Positions 18,274-26,905 of a DNA stretch of 64,000 nt are shown here, piece after piece. Under the pieces are notes generated by a model that searched no databases, was not told the origin of the DNA, and saw only the letters and a list, made by a program, of their open reading frames with translations. Where the stretch lies: the NCBI GenBank assembly GCA_012031225.1, contig JAAUTZ010000008.1:1-64000 (forward strand), written 5' to 3'. The position numbers and the translations under genes were made by a program. Every line of letters begins with the position of its first letter. Positions within the stretch are counted from its first letter, which is position 1. Origin of the DNA: Chloroflexaceae bacterium. Lineage in GTDB: Bacteria > Chloroflexota > Chloroflexia > Chloroflexales > Chloroflexaceae.

Positions 18274-18849
18274 CTAGATTTCGTGGGCCAGCAGGATCGC
18301 CTGTGCAATCTCCTTCATTGGCTTGCGCGTATTCATCGAAAGCTGCTGGATCTTGCGGAAGGCTTCCGCTTCCTTCAGCCCTTGGGCATCCATCAAGACC
18401 CCCTTCGCCCGCTCAACCAGCTTACGGGTATCGAGCGTTTCTTTGAGATCGTGGATTTCGTTATCCATCTCCAGAAACTCCTGATAGCGAGCCAGTGCAA
18501 TCTCGATAGCGGGGAGCAGTTCGGCATCACGGAAGGGCTTCACAATGTAGTTGACCACCCCCGCTTCTTTGGCGCGATCTACCAGTTCCCGATCCGAGTA
18601 GGCTGTCAAGAGCAGCACGGGCGCAATCTTCTCTTGGGTCAGCACTTTGGCTGCTTGGATCCCGTCCAGCTTGGGCATCTTGATGTCCATCAGGACCAGA
18701 TCGGGGCGTAGCTCACGGGCAAGATTGATCACACTCACCCCGTCGCCAGCTTCACCAATCACGAGGTAGCCTAGCCCAATCAGAGTCTCTTTCAAATTCA
18801 TCCGGATGATGGATTCATCATCCGCGATAATAAGGCGTATCTGCGACAC
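18274..18849 (-). CDS. ANTAR-domain response regulator (antiterminator type)
   Basis: A 191-residue two-domain regulator. The N-terminal receiver (1-120) has the acidic pair Asp10/Asp11 (IIADDES), phospho-Asp in LVLMDIKMP, and Lys in VKPF. The C-terminal ANTAR domain (about 130-188) reads LVERAKGVLMDAQGLKEAEA and ends in the typical helical RKPMKEIAQAILLA. ANTAR proteins bind tandem-hairpin RNA leaders and prevent termination when the receiver is phosphorylated (AmiR, NasR, EutV). The start is a GTG with GAGGG 6 nt upstream. It lies between a STAS gene and a membrane coiled-coil gene, all in one orientation. Confidence 0.92.
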   Translation of the reverse strand: MSQIRLIIADDESIIRMNLKETLIGLGYLVIGEAGDGVSVINLARELRPDLVLMDIKMPKLDGIQAAKVLTQEKIAPVLLLTAYSDRELVDRAKEAGVVNYIVKPFRDAELLPAIEIALARYQEFLEMDNEIHDLKETLDTRKLVERAKGVLMDAQGLKEAEAFRKIQQLSMNTRKPMKEIAQAILLAHEI

Positions 18850-18900
18850 GTCACACCCTCTTTCCGTACTCGCTTGCGGCAGTGCAAGCAGCTCCTATGG

Positions 18901-19230
18901 CTATGCGTACTCGGCTAGCCCTGTCTCCCGATCTGCCGCAATTTTAAAGAGTGTATCGAAGCGGCTCTTGCGGAAGATTTCAGAAATCTGGGGCTGTAGC
19001 CCCGCAAGGCGCAGATCACCGCCCATGCCCTGCACCTGCTTCAGGTTGGTCAGCAGCATACGCAGCGCAAGGCTCGCCACAAACGACACCTCAGACATAT
19101 CCACAAGCGTTTTCCCCTTGTGGCTGTTCACGGCTTCCGATAGCTGATTCTCGATAGATGCCACACCAATCGCATCGAGGCGGGCTGGCATCGTAATGAT
19201 TAGGACATCACCAATCTGCTCTGTGTTCAC
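18901..19230 (-). CDS. STAS-domain anti-sigma factor antagonist
   Basis: A protein of about 109 residues consisting of one STAS domain, the class that binds anti-sigma kinases and so frees sigma factors. The core strand-helix segment reads TLVDMSEVSFVASLALRMLL, in the place of the usual D(S/T)SGLR phospho-site; the Ser is retained in VAS but the neighbouring Asp and Gly are changed, so regulation by phosphorylation is uncertain. Two GTG starts are possible (19236 and 19230). I prefer 19230 because GAGGG then lies 7 nt upstream, the same arrangement as in the ANTAR gene. No kinase partner is adjacent. Confidence 0.85.
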   Translation of the reverse strand: MNTEQIGDVLIITMPARLDAIGVASIENQLSEAVNSHKGKTLVDMSEVSFVASLALRMLLTNLKQVQGMGGDLRLAGLQPQISEIFRKSRFDTLFKIAADRETGLAEYA

Positions 19231-19295
19231 GCTCACACCCTCTTTTCATCCAGCTCAGCAGTTGAACTCATCCAGTTGCTCTCTTGCGAGTTACC

Positions 19296-19324
19296 ATTGT
19301 ACCGTAACGTAGGGTTCACTGCAA
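19296..19324 (-). promoter_or_regulatory. candidate promoter of the STAS-ANTAR operon
   Basis: On the minus strand, TTGCAG (19319-19324), 17-bp spacer, TACAAT (19296-19301). The -35 matches only 3 of 6 but spacing and -10 are good. It is the only good candidate in front of the STAS gene. Confidence 0.45.
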
Positions 19325-19393
19325 GCCCTACGCCTCAGGAGTTATGCAGTATTATAGCATACCATCATCTGAATAAGTTACAACAACCGCGCC

Positions 19394-19422
19394 TTGCCAG
19401 CATCTGCACACCGTGTTATAGT
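19394..19422 (+). promoter_or_regulatory. thiamine operon promoter
   Basis: TTGCCA (5 of 6), 17-bp spacer, TATAGT (5 of 6) with a TGT extension. Predicted transcription starts at about 19429, just ahead of the TPP riboswitch. The 390-bp gene-free stretch 19231-19620 is thus filled by two divergent promoters, the riboswitch and a terminator. Confidence 0.7.
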
Positions 19423-19444
19423 AGCATGAAATACAATATTTGTA

Positions 19445-19536
19445 TCCGTTAGGGGAGTCTGGCACACTGTCGGGCTGAGAGGACGTATGTCGACCCTACG
19501 CACCTGATCCAGATCATGCTGGCGCAGGGAAACGGA
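19445..19536 (+). ncRNA. TPP riboswitch (THI box)
   Basis: All conserved blocks of the thiamine pyrophosphate aptamer are present in order: GGGGAGT, GGCTGAGAGGA, GACCCT, ACCTGATC, GATCATGCTGGCG and AGGGAA. Helix P1 closes perfectly with TCCGTT (19445-19450) and AACGGA (19531-19536). TPP binding is expected to repress the downstream thiE-thiM-thiL-tenA-tenA-thiD genes, here by termination because a U-tailed hairpin follows. Confidence 0.97.
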
Positions 19537-19569
19537 GCTTGTACGCAGAGGACCTTCGCTTTGCGTTAC

Positions 19570-19595
19570 ACCGCTCCAGAGTAGGGCGGTTTTTT
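19570..19595 (+). terminator. riboswitch expression-platform terminator
   Basis: ACCGCTC (19570-19576) pairs with GGGCGGT (19584-19590), followed by a run of T. It lies 34 nt after the aptamer and 25 nt before the thiE start, so it is the probable off-switch of the TPP riboswitch. Confidence 0.8.
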
Positions 19596-19620
19596 GTATT
19601 ACGCTCCCTTATGGAGAGCA

Positions 19621-20334
19621 ATGAAAGCTAGGCAATCTATGCTAGATGATGAACTTGATTGGGGCGTGTATGTTGTTACCGATCACGATCTCGTTGGCTC
19701 ACGCCCACTGCCCACCGTGATCGCCCACGCCCTTGCCGGCGGTGCGAGTGTGGTGCAGCTACGGAACAAGCACCGCCCAATCCGTGAACTGTATGCGCTC
19801 GGAGTAGCGTTACGCGACCTCGCCCGCGCCGCCGCTGTACCCTTCATTGTCAATGATCGGCTTGACCTTGCGCTCGCCCTGAATGCTGATGGGGTTCACG
19901 TTGGGCAAGCTGATCTGCCCGCCGAGATCGTCCGGCGCGTGCTCGGCCCACACCGCATTCTGGGCGTATCGGTGGAGACAGTGGCCCACGCTGAACAAGC
20001 CGCCCTCGCGGGAGCCACCTATCTGGGGGTAGGGGCAGTGTATGCCACAAGCACCAAGCCCGACGCGAATGCCCCCATTGGGCTAGATCGGCTCGCAGCA
20101 ATCGTGCAGGCTACCCCGCTACCGTGTGTGGCGATTGGCGGGATTACGCTGGAGAATGCCGCCGCCGTGATGCAGACGGGTGTGCAAGGCATGGCCGTAG
20201 TCTCTGCGATCCTGAGTGCCGCCGATCCGCAACAGGCCGCCCGGAGCCTGCGCGAGATTGTGCAGCAGCATCGCCGCCCGCTCTGGGCGGATGAGCCTGC
20301 CGCGCCCAATGTGTACCCAGTTGTGATACCCTAG
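19621..20334 (+). CDS. thiE: thiamine-phosphate synthase
   Basis: Joins HMP pyrophosphate and thiazole phosphate to give thiamine monophosphate. The TIM-barrel protein of 237 residues shows VQLRNK, FIVNDRLDLALALNADGV followed by HVGQ, GVSVET, YLGVGAVYATSTKPDA and the phosphate-binding VAIGGI. The ATG at 19621 has a GGAGA nearby; a second ATG at 19639 is possible. Any start further upstream would lie in the terminator hairpin. First gene after the TPP riboswitch. Confidence 0.95.
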   Translation: MKARQSMLDDELDWGVYVVTDHDLVGSRPLPTVIAHALAGGASVVQLRNKHRPIRELYALGVALRDLARAAAVPFIVNDRLDLALALNADGVHVGQADLPAEIVRRVLGPHRILGVSVETVAHAEQAALAGATYLGVGAVYATSTKPDANAPIGLDRLAAIVQATPLPCVAIGGITLENAAAVMQTGVQGMAVVSAILSAADPQQAARSLREIVQQHRRPLWADEPAAPNVYPVVIP

Positions 20335-20351
20335 AAAGTGAGGCCCACCTT

Positions 20352-21191
20352 ATGACGAACACAATTGACAAAGTCGCCATGGCCGACCTCCTCAGCATTG
20401 CGCGAGTTATGCGCCCGCTGATCCACCACCTTACGAACGATGTTGTGATGAACGATACGGCCAACATGACGCTCTTCTTTGGCGGCTTGCCGGTGATGAC
20501 GGCGGCCCGCGAGGAAGTTGTTGAGATGGTGCAAGCCGCGAGTGCGCTGGTGCTGAATATCGGCACGCTTACGCCGGCCCAAGTGGAGACGATGCTGATC
20601 GCAGGGCATGCAGCTAATGCACGCAACATCCCGATCATCCTTGATCCAGTGGGAGCTGGCGCAACCCAACTGCGCACCGATGCGGCCCTCCGCTTGCTGC
20701 GCGAGCTACGCATTGAGGTGCTGCGCGGCAACCTCGGCGAGATTGGGGCGGTCAGTGGCATGGGCGGGGAGATGCGCGGCGTAGAGAGCATCGGCAGTGA
20801 TGCCGACCCGCGCACCCTCGCCCGCGAAGCAGCCCGTAGCTTCAAGACGGTAGTTGCGATTACAGGTCCGCGCGATCTCATCTCGGATGGGCAACGGCTG
20901 TATGGCGTGGACAATGGGCATAACTGGCTCACCACCCTGACTGGCACGGGCTGCATGGCCACCACCGCTATCGCCACCTGTGCGGCTGTTGCCACCGATG
21001 CACTGCTGGCGACCACCACCGCCCTTGCGGCCTATGGGCTAGCCGCCGAACGGGCCGCAAAAACTGCTGGCGTACACGGGCCGGGCAGCTTCAAAGCCGC
21101 GTTCTTCGATCAAGCCTACACCCTCACATCGGAGCAGCTCTACAATCATGCGCGGATAGTTGACCTGAGCGATCCAACGGCAACCGCATGA
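20352..21191 (+). CDS. thiM: hydroxyethylthiazole kinase
   Basis: Phosphorylates the salvaged thiazole moiety of thiamine. The 279-residue ribokinase-like protein has HHLTNDVVMNDTAN near the N-terminus, ILDPVGAGAT, RGNLGEIGAV, and the catalytic TGTGCMATT with its conserved Cys. Overlaps thiL by ATGA (21188-21191). Its presence, with no thiC, thiG or thiF nearby, points to salvage rather than full synthesis at this locus. Confidence 0.96.
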   Translation: MTNTIDKVAMADLLSIARVMRPLIHHLTNDVVMNDTANMTLFFGGLPVMTAAREEVVEMVQAASALVLNIGTLTPAQVETMLIAGHAANARNIPIILDPVGAGATQLRTDAALRLLRELRIEVLRGNLGEIGAVSGMGGEMRGVESIGSDADPRTLAREAARSFKTVVAITGPRDLISDGQRLYGVDNGHNWLTTLTGTGCMATTAIATCAAVATDALLATTTALAAYGLAAERAAKTAGVHGPGSFKAAFFDQAYTLTSEQLYNHARIVDLSDPTATA

Positions 21192-22243
21192 CCCACCCGC
21201 CTACGCCCCACCCTATCGCCAATATCGGTGAGTTTGACTTGATCGCACGCCTGCACCGCGTGCTCGATAGCAGCCCGCGCTGCGATGTGCTGCACGGCAT
21301 CGGCGACGACACCGCCGTACTTGGCACGGGCGATCCGCTCTGGCTGGCAACCGTAGATAGTCAAGTGGACGGGGTGCATTTCCTATCGCCGATCATCACC
21401 CCCGAACAGCTCGGCTGGCGGGCAATGGCGGTCAATCTCAGCGATATTGCCGCAATGGGCGGGCAGGCTCTGTACGCCCTGATTGCCCTGCTGCTCCCCC
21501 CTGAGACTGACGTGGCGTGGCTGGAGCGCGTCTATCGCGGGGTGCAGCAAGCAGCGACCCAGTATGGCGTAGCCATCGTGGGGGGCAACATCTCACGCCT
21601 GCCGGAGCGGGTTGTACTGGATGTGACCGTGATCGGGCAGGTGCGCCGTACACAGCTGCTGTTGCGGGCGGGGGCGCAGATCGGTGATCTGGTGCTCGTC
21701 ACAGGTGAGCTGGGGGCAGGCGCGGCAGGCTTGCTGGTGGCGCGGGAACACCTTGATGGAGCCGGCGCATTGCACACCGCGCTCAGTGCTAGCGAACGTG
21801 AGACCCTCGTGCTGCGCTACGTCAGACCTACCCCGCGCCTGCCAGAAGCGGCGATCATTGCCGCGAGTGGCTCCGCAACGGCGATGCTTGACGTGAGCGA
21901 TGGCTTGAGTAGCGATATTGGGCACATCTGCCAACAGAGCGGCGTTGGGGTGCAGCTCGATAGCACCGCACTGCCCATCGCCCCCTTGACGCGCCGTGCG
22001 GCTCACGCCGGCGGCAGATCGCCGCTTGAGCTGGCACTGGCCGGCGGCGACGATTACGAGCTATGTTTTACTGTCGCCGCCCACGCCGCGCCCGCGCTGA
22101 TCGCCGCCGTGCAAGACGCAACCGGCACGCCTGTGAGCATCGTGGGCGAGATCGTGCCTGCCGCACACGGGCGCAGCATCCTGCTCGACAATGGGCAACC
22201 CGTCGCGCTCGATGCACGCGGCTGGCAGCATTTTCAGGGCTGA
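21188..22243 (+). CDS. thiL: thiamine-monophosphate kinase
   Basis: ATP-dependent phosphorylation of thiamine monophosphate to the active cofactor TPP. The 351-residue protein of the PurM/ThiL fold shows GEFDLIARL, HGIGDDTAVL, the metal-binding TVDSQVDGVHF, NLSDIAAMGG, GGNISR, LDVSDGLSSDIGH and LAGGDDYELCF. Its start overlaps the thiM stop. The product is the ligand of the riboswitch upstream, so the operon is under feedback control. Confidence 0.96.
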   Translation: MTHPPTPHPIANIGEFDLIARLHRVLDSSPRCDVLHGIGDDTAVLGTGDPLWLATVDSQVDGVHFLSPIITPEQLGWRAMAVNLSDIAAMGGQALYALIALLLPPETDVAWLERVYRGVQQAATQYGVAIVGGNISRLPERVVLDVTVIGQVRRTQLLLRAGAQIGDLVLVTGELGAGAAGLLVAREHLDGAGALHTALSASERETLVLRYVRPTPRLPEAAIIAASGSATAMLDVSDGLSSDIGHICQQSGVGVQLDSTALPIAPLTRRAAHAGGRSPLELALAGGDDYELCFTVAAHAAPALIAAVQDATGTPVSIVGEIVPAAHGRSILLDNGQPVALDARGWQHFQG

Positions 22244-22326
22244 GGTTGAGGTGTCCGGCGGCGGGGAACCGCGCAACACCTGTCACCCAGACCCCCGCCA
22301 CCTAATAATTGAGAGAGGACAACGCT

Positions 22327-22980
22327 ATGACATTAGCACAACAGCTTTGGGAGCAACACCGCGACCTCGCCGATGCGTGCCTGCTGCACCCCTTTGTACA
22401 GGGGCTAGGCGATGGCTCCCTGAGCCAAGCCCGCTATCGCTACTACATCGCCCAAGATGCCTTCTACCTCGAAGCCTTTGCGCGGGCATACACCCTTGCA
22501 GGCGCAAAGGCTCCCGATTGGGAAGGCTTCCGCGAACTGCACGCACTGGCGGGCGGGGTACTCCACGAACTCACCCTCCACACCAGCGTTGCCGCCGAAC
22601 TGGGTATAGACCTGCGAGCGGTGCAGGTGGGCAACGCCACCCGCCGCTACACCGATTTCCTGCTGGCAACGGCGTGGGGCCAATCTACCGGCACGACGGC
22701 CGTAGCGATGGCTCCGTGCATGCGCCTGTATGCCTACATCGGGCAGCAGCTGGCCCAGCTGGCCCAGTCCATCCCATCCACCCAGCCGACCCGATCCAGC
22801 CACGCCTACAGCGCGTGGATCGCTACCTACAATAGCCCCGAATTTGAGGCACTGGCCCAGCAACTCGAACAGCTTATCGAACGCTATGCCCCTGCCGCTG
22901 TCGCTCTGGATCAGACCTACCGCTATGCCATGCAGTGCGAATATGATTTCTTTCAAGCTGCATGGGAACAAGGAGCCTAA
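22327..22980 (+). CDS. tenA: TenA family aminopyrimidine aminohydrolase, Cys type
   Basis: Salvages base-degraded thiamine by hydrolysing aminopyrimidine to HMP. The 217-residue all-helical protein shows DAFYLEAFARAY, the active-site Cys in MAPCMRLYAYIG, and the late Glu in CEYDFF. This places it in the TenA_C class. The ATG at 22327 follows GAGAGGA. It stands directly ahead of a second TenA homologue of the other class. Confidence 0.92.
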   Translation: MTLAQQLWEQHRDLADACLLHPFVQGLGDGSLSQARYRYYIAQDAFYLEAFARAYTLAGAKAPDWEGFRELHALAGGVLHELTLHTSVAAELGIDLRAVQVGNATRRYTDFLLATAWGQSTGTTAVAMAPCMRLYAYIGQQLAQLAQSIPSTQPTRSSHAYSAWIATYNSPEFEALAQQLEQLIERYAPAAVALDQTYRYAMQCEYDFFQAAWEQGA

Positions 22981-22981
22981 C

Positions 22982-23662
22982 GTGTCATTTCATCAGGAGT
23001 TGCTCACCGCCGTTGCCCCCCTGTGGCAGCGCAAACTCGCGCACCCGTTCCTCACCGCCGTCGCCGATGGCAGCATTGCCGATGCGACCTTCAAAACGTG
23101 GATCGCGCAAGATTACCTCTTTGTCGAAGGGTCAGTGCCGTTTCTGGGGTTGCTCACGGCCAAAGCCCCAGTTGCCCTGCGCCCCGCACTCGGCGGCTCA
23201 ATCACAGCCTTCAACACTGAGCTAGGGCTGTTTGAGCAGCAAATGGCGGCGCACGAGGTCACACTCACCCGCGAGTATAGCCCAACCTGCCACGCCTATC
23301 TCCAGTTTCTGCTTGCTACCGCCTACGACCGCCCCTTTGAAATTGGCTTCACGGTGCTGTACGCCGCCGAAAAGGCCTACTTCGATGCGTGGGAGCGCGT
23401 GCGGACCACCCAGACCGACGCTAGCAAGTGGCAAGCCTTCATCAATAACTGGGCCAGCGATGCCTTTCGGGGCTACGTGGATTGGCTAGCGGGCACGCTG
23501 GATGAGCTAGCGGCGGACGCAACACCGCCAATGCGGGCAGAGATGCACAGCTACTTCCGCTACACTACGCTGTACGAATATCGCTTCTGGGAGATGGCCT
23601 ACACTACCGAAACGTGGGACAGCCCCCTGCTCTTAGCAATGCCCACCAACGCAGGAGCCTGA
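22982..23662 (+). CDS. TenA family protein, Cys-less (TenA_E-like)
   Basis: A second TenA/THI-4 fold protein, 226 residues. It shows [39 protein letters not shown] and the C-terminal [10 protein letters not shown]. The segment matching the active-site Cys of the first TenA reads [13 protein letters not shown], with no Cys, so it belongs with the TenA_E proteins, in which glutamates take over; in plants such proteins act on formylated and amino-pyrimidine thiamine fragments. The GTG start has AAGGAG 6 nt upstream and is 1 nt after the first tenA stop. Substrate here is inferred, not shown. Confidence 0.87.
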   Translation: MSFHQELLTAVAPLWQRKLAHPFLTAVADGSIADATFKTWIAQDYLFVEGSVPFLGLLTAKAPVALRPALGGSITAFNTELGLFEQQMAAHEVTLTREYSPTCHAYLQFLLATAYDRPFEIGFTVLYAAEKAYFDAWERVRTTQTDASKWQAFINNWASDAFRGYVDWLAGTLDELAADATPPMRAEMHSYFRYTTLYEYRFWEMAYTTETWDSPLLLAMPTNAGA

Positions 23663-23664
23663 CC

Positions 23665-24468
23665 ATGCACACCGTTCTCACCATTGCCGGATCAGATTCG
23701 GGCGGCGGGGCCGGCATCCAAGCTGACTTGAAAACCTTTGCAGCACTCGGCACATTCGGCATGAGTACGATTACCGCCCTCACTGCCCAGAATACGCAGG
23801 GCGTGCAGGGCGTGTATGAGATCCCTGCCGATTTCATTGCAATGCAGATCAATGCGGTGATGCAGGATATAGGTGCGGATGCGTGGAAGACCGGCATGCT
23901 GTCAAGCAGCATCATCATCGAGACTGTGGCCGAGCGGGCCCAGCACTACCGGATTAGCCGCTTGGTGGTTGATCCGGTGATGGTGGCCAAAGGTGGCGAT
24001 CCACTCTTGCGCCCCGAAGCCCGCACCACCTTGATCGAGCAGCTGCTGCCGCTGGCCTACGTTGTCACCCCCAACCACCACGAGGCGGGCGTATTAGCAG
24101 CGATGCAGATCGAGACGGTAGACGATATGCGCCGCGCCGCCCAACGCATCCACGCACTCGGCGCACACCACGTCATCGTCAAGGGCGGCCACCTACCGGC
24201 GAGCAGTGATGCGATTGACATACTCTATGATGGGCAGGCGTTCGTCGAGCTACGTGCGCCGCGCCACGCATCCAAGAATACCCACGGCACCGGCTGCACC
24301 TTTGCATCGGCCCTCGCGGCGGGCTTGGCGCAGGGCATGCCACTGGCAGCGGCGGCACAGCGGGCCAAAGCCTACATCACGGCTGCGGTGCAAGCCGCCG
24401 ATGCGATGCAGATAGGGCACGGGCACGGCCCCTTGAATCATATGCTGGGGCAGGCTGTGGTGTTTTAG
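23665..24468 (+). CDS. thiD: HMP kinase / HMP-phosphate kinase
   Basis: Two-step phosphorylation of hydroxymethylpyrimidine to its diphosphate, which ThiE uses. The 267-residue ribokinase fold protein has [51 protein letters not shown], and the anion hole [18 protein letters not shown]. The ATG has AGGAG 7 nt upstream and lies 2 nt after the preceding stop. It is the last gene of the thiamine operon; a long hairpin follows. Confidence 0.96.
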   Translation: MHTVLTIAGSDSGGGAGIQADLKTFAALGTFGMSTITALTAQNTQGVQGVYEIPADFIAMQINAVMQDIGADAWKTGMLSSSIIIETVAERAQHYRISRLVVDPVMVAKGGDPLLRPEARTTLIEQLLPLAYVVTPNHHEAGVLAAMQIETVDDMRRAAQRIHALGAHHVIVKGGHLPASSDAIDILYDGQAFVELRAPRHASKNTHGTGCTFASALAAGLAQGMPLAAAAQRAKAYITAAVQAADAMQIGHGHGPLNHMLGQAVVF

Positions 24469-24484
24469 CAGGTCGTGTACTGGA

Positions 24485-24529
24485 CCGTTAGTCACCCAGA
24501 GCCATTCGATGGGATTGGGTGACTAGCGG
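24485..24529. terminator. hairpin between convergent thiD and oxidoreductase genes
   Basis: CCGTTAGTCACCCA (24485-24498) and its near-perfect complement at 24516-24529 (13 of 14 positions), 17-nt loop. It lies between convergent genes and lacks a T-tract on either side, so it is a likely two-way terminator. Confidence 0.6.
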
Positions 24530-24550
24530 CGGAGATGCTGCGGAGCCAGT

Positions 24551-25945
24551 CTATGCGGGCAGAATGGGCGGATACCCCTGAAACACATTTGCCGGATCGT
24601 AGGACTGTTTGATCGTTTGCAAGCGGGCGTAGGTTGTCGGTGGATAGGCGCGTTGCACCGCATCGGCATCTTCCCCACCGAGTGCATTGCCGTATGCGCC
24701 GCCAGTGCTATAGGGCTGCATCGCCATAAGCGTATCAACCATCCAGCGCGTATGCCGGGCTGCATCCGCCGCGCTGCTATCAGGAGTCCATGCCAGCGGG
24801 AGCCAGAGCAGATAGGCTGCATCACGGTGGGCAAATGCCGTTGCATCAGGCAACACCCGGGCCACCGCCGCCCCAATGGGAGCCACCTGTACAGCAATCA
24901 AGGGCGTGGTCATTGCCGCCACCTGCGCGACCAGTGTTTCAATCGCGGTATCGGGTAGGCTGTGCAGAAACGTATTCGTAGCCTCATGGTGAAAGCCCGG
25001 ATGGGCCATGCCGTCAATCATGGTCATCCGTACCATGTATGGCATCGGACCCATCAGATCAAGCTCGGCTGAGACCGCCGCACGGAGTGGCGCAAGCACC
25101 TGTGCGCCGCGTTCAAGATCGCCCACATAGCAGCCTTCGAGCAGCAGCACCGCTTGCCCGTGTAAGTGCGGCGGGAACGGCGGCATTGGGGGGAGTGCCG
25201 CAAAGGTTGCCCACAGCGTCAATTCATCGGGAATAGTCGGAGCGAATTCACGCAAAGCCTGCAATGCTGCCACCGCATTGTCCAACGTGATCACGAGCGG
25301 ACCACTGTACACCATTGTGCCAATCGCGTGGGCTTGATAGGTAAAGCGAGTCACAACCCCAAAGTTGCCGCCGCCACCGCGAATTGCCCAAAACAGATCC
25401 GGATCAGTATTTGCATCTACATGGCGAATCACCCCATCCGCCGTAACGATCTCGGCGGCAACGAGATTATCTATCGTCAGCCCGTATTTCCGCATGAGCC
25501 AGCCAAAGCCACCGCCGGTTGTGATCCCCCCAACCCCAACCGATGAGATTGCACCAAAGGGCACAGCTAGCCCGTGTTCTTGCAGTGCCTGCGAGACAAG
25601 CCCAACTGTCGCCCCACTCCCAACCTGTACGGTATGGGTGGCTAAGTCTATCTCAACCTGATTGAGGCGGCGCAGATCCAGCGTCATGCCGGCATCATTG
25701 ACTGATGCACCAATCGCACTGTGGCCCCCAGAACGCAGCGCAAGCGGGAGCTGGTAGGCTTGGGCAAATTGCACCGCAAGGGCTACATCCTGTGTATTGG
25801 ATGGACATACAATCAAGGCGGGGTGGCGATCATAGCGTCCGTTTGAAAGCTGGCGGAGATCATCGTAGGGGTCACTATTTGGCAACACCACCTCGCCCGT
25901 CAATTGTGCCTGTAGTGTTGCCAACGCAGCTGGATCCATCATCAT
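24551..25945 (-). CDS. FAD-linked oxidase, berberine-bridge type
   Basis: A flavoprotein of about 464 residues. The N-terminal FAD-binding PCMH-type domain holds RSGGHSAIGASV, where His is the usual covalent flavin anchor, and VGSGATVGLV, GGITTGGGFGWLMRKYGLTI and IRGGGGNFGVVT. The C-terminus has the BBE motif with YGNALGGED followed by YARLQTIKQSYDPANVF. Substrates in the family are alcohols, sugars or alkaloid-like molecules; none can be assigned here. Three consecutive ATG codons (25945, 25942, 25939) follow AAGGAG; the first is given. Monocistronic. Confidence 0.88.
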   Translation of the reverse strand: MMMDPAALATLQAQLTGEVVLPNSDPYDDLRQLSNGRYDRHPALIVCPSNTQDVALAVQFAQAYQLPLALRSGGHSAIGASVNDAGMTLDLRRLNQVEIDLATHTVQVGSGATVGLVSQALQEHGLAVPFGAISSVGVGGITTGGGFGWLMRKYGLTIDNLVAAEIVTADGVIRHVDANTDPDLFWAIRGGGGNFGVVTRFTYQAHAIGTMVYSGPLVITLDNAVAALQALREFAPTIPDELTLWATFAALPPMPPFPPHLHGQAVLLLEGCYVGDLERGAQVLAPLRAAVSAELDLMGPMPYMVRMTMIDGMAHPGFHHEATNTFLHSLPDTAIETLVAQVAAMTTPLIAVQVAPIGAAVARVLPDATAFAHRDAAYLLWLPLAWTPDSSAADAARHTRWMVDTLMAMQPYSTGGAYGNALGGEDADAVQRAYPPTTYARLQTIKQSYDPANVFQGYPPILPA

Positions 25946-26059
25946 CCTGCTCCTTTCCTCATGTTCCACGATACCGGTGCTTCAACACAACCTGTTTACG
26001 ACCACTGCTCGTAGCTTTTAAGCATATAAACGCAGCCCCATCTCCACGCCGACTGTATT

Positions 26060-26905
26060 CTAGATATACTCACGTTGGGAGACGCGCCGCCGCCACTGCT
26101 CTTTGATCTCGACGGGGCTACCTTGGCTGACAATGAAGTCCATAATCAGCCGCCCAAACGTCGCAGTATCCTCAAGGAAGGGGAAGTGATTCAGACGTGG
26201 CAACACCAGCAACTGGTGCGGGCGGTCTGATTCGTTGTTCAGCACATTCGCGTGTTCCGGCGGTACAATTGAATCTTTCTCACCATACACCGCAAGCAGC
26301 GGCGTGTTCGTCAGGCCATTCATCATCGGGAGCAGATCCGTTTGGGCCACAGATTGTTGCACCGCCTTGACAACATTCTCGCTCAGACCCTCAGTATCAT
26401 CAACGACTTCTTGCTTGATCGTGGCATTGTCTATCGGCATTTGGCGGATCAGCTTGGACCACGTATCCGCCGGGCTGCTCCGCCCCATCAGCCGCGAGAG
26501 TGCATTCGGGCGGCTCGTCTCCCCAATGATCTGCCCCCGCAACGGAGTCGAGACAAGCATCAAGCGCGGGAACCGATCCGGGTGCGTGCGGGCGGCATGC
26601 ACCGCAACCATCCCACCCAAGCCGTGCCCAATCAGATTCGCCCGCGATACCCCCATCTGATTGGTAAACTGCACCAGCATTTCAGCATACGCCCCAATCG
26701 TATAGATATTCGTGCCGTTGCTGCGATCTGAGTCGCCAAAGCCCCAGAAGTCGAGGGCATAGGCGCGGTAACGCTCCGTGACCAGATCCATCATGGGGAC
26801 CCAATAACGCCACGAGCCAACCCAACTGTGCAGGAAAATAATCGGCTGACCGCGCCCGTACACTTCATAGTGGACTAAGCGATTGTCGAGATAGATTGCG
26901 CTCAT
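26060..26905 (-). CDS. alpha/beta hydrolase fold protein lacking the nucleophile
   Basis: A 281-residue alpha/beta hydrolase. The fold is complete: oxyanion-hole region FLHSWVGSWRYW, DFWGFGDSD, acid in YGEKDSIVPPEH and the catalytic-type His in LPRLNHFPFLED. The nucleophile elbow, however, reads IGHGLGG, so Gly95 replaces the usual Ser; a single base change (AGC to GGC) would explain it. It is therefore probably inactive as a classical hydrolase and may be a binding or signalling partner. Its ATG overlaps the histidine kinase stop (ATGA at 26902-26905), so the two are coupled. Last gene of the operon. Confidence 0.85.
   Translation of the reverse strand: MSAIYLDNRLVHYEVYGRGQPIIFLHSWVGSWRYWVPMMDLVTERYRAYALDFWGFGDSDRSNGTNIYTIGAYAEMLVQFTNQMGVSRANLIGHGLGGMVAVHAARTHPDRFPRLMLVSTPLRGQIIGETSRPNALSRLMGRSSPADTWSKLIRQMPIDNATIKQEVVDDTEGLSENVVKAVQQSVAQTDLLPMMNGLTNTPLLAVYGEKDSIVPPEHANVLNNESDRPHQLLVLPRLNHFPFLEDTATFGRLIMDFIVSQGSPVEIKEQWRRRVSQREYI

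Noticed and set aside
20144-21019. 291-codon minus-strand frame opposite thiE/thiM
   Set aside because: Antisense of well-supported thiamine genes; Ser/Arg/Ala-rich without any motif.
22982-23662. Second tenA as a decayed copy of the first
   Set aside because: It is full length, has its own ribosome site and intact C-terminal motifs; the missing Cys fits the separate TenA_E class.
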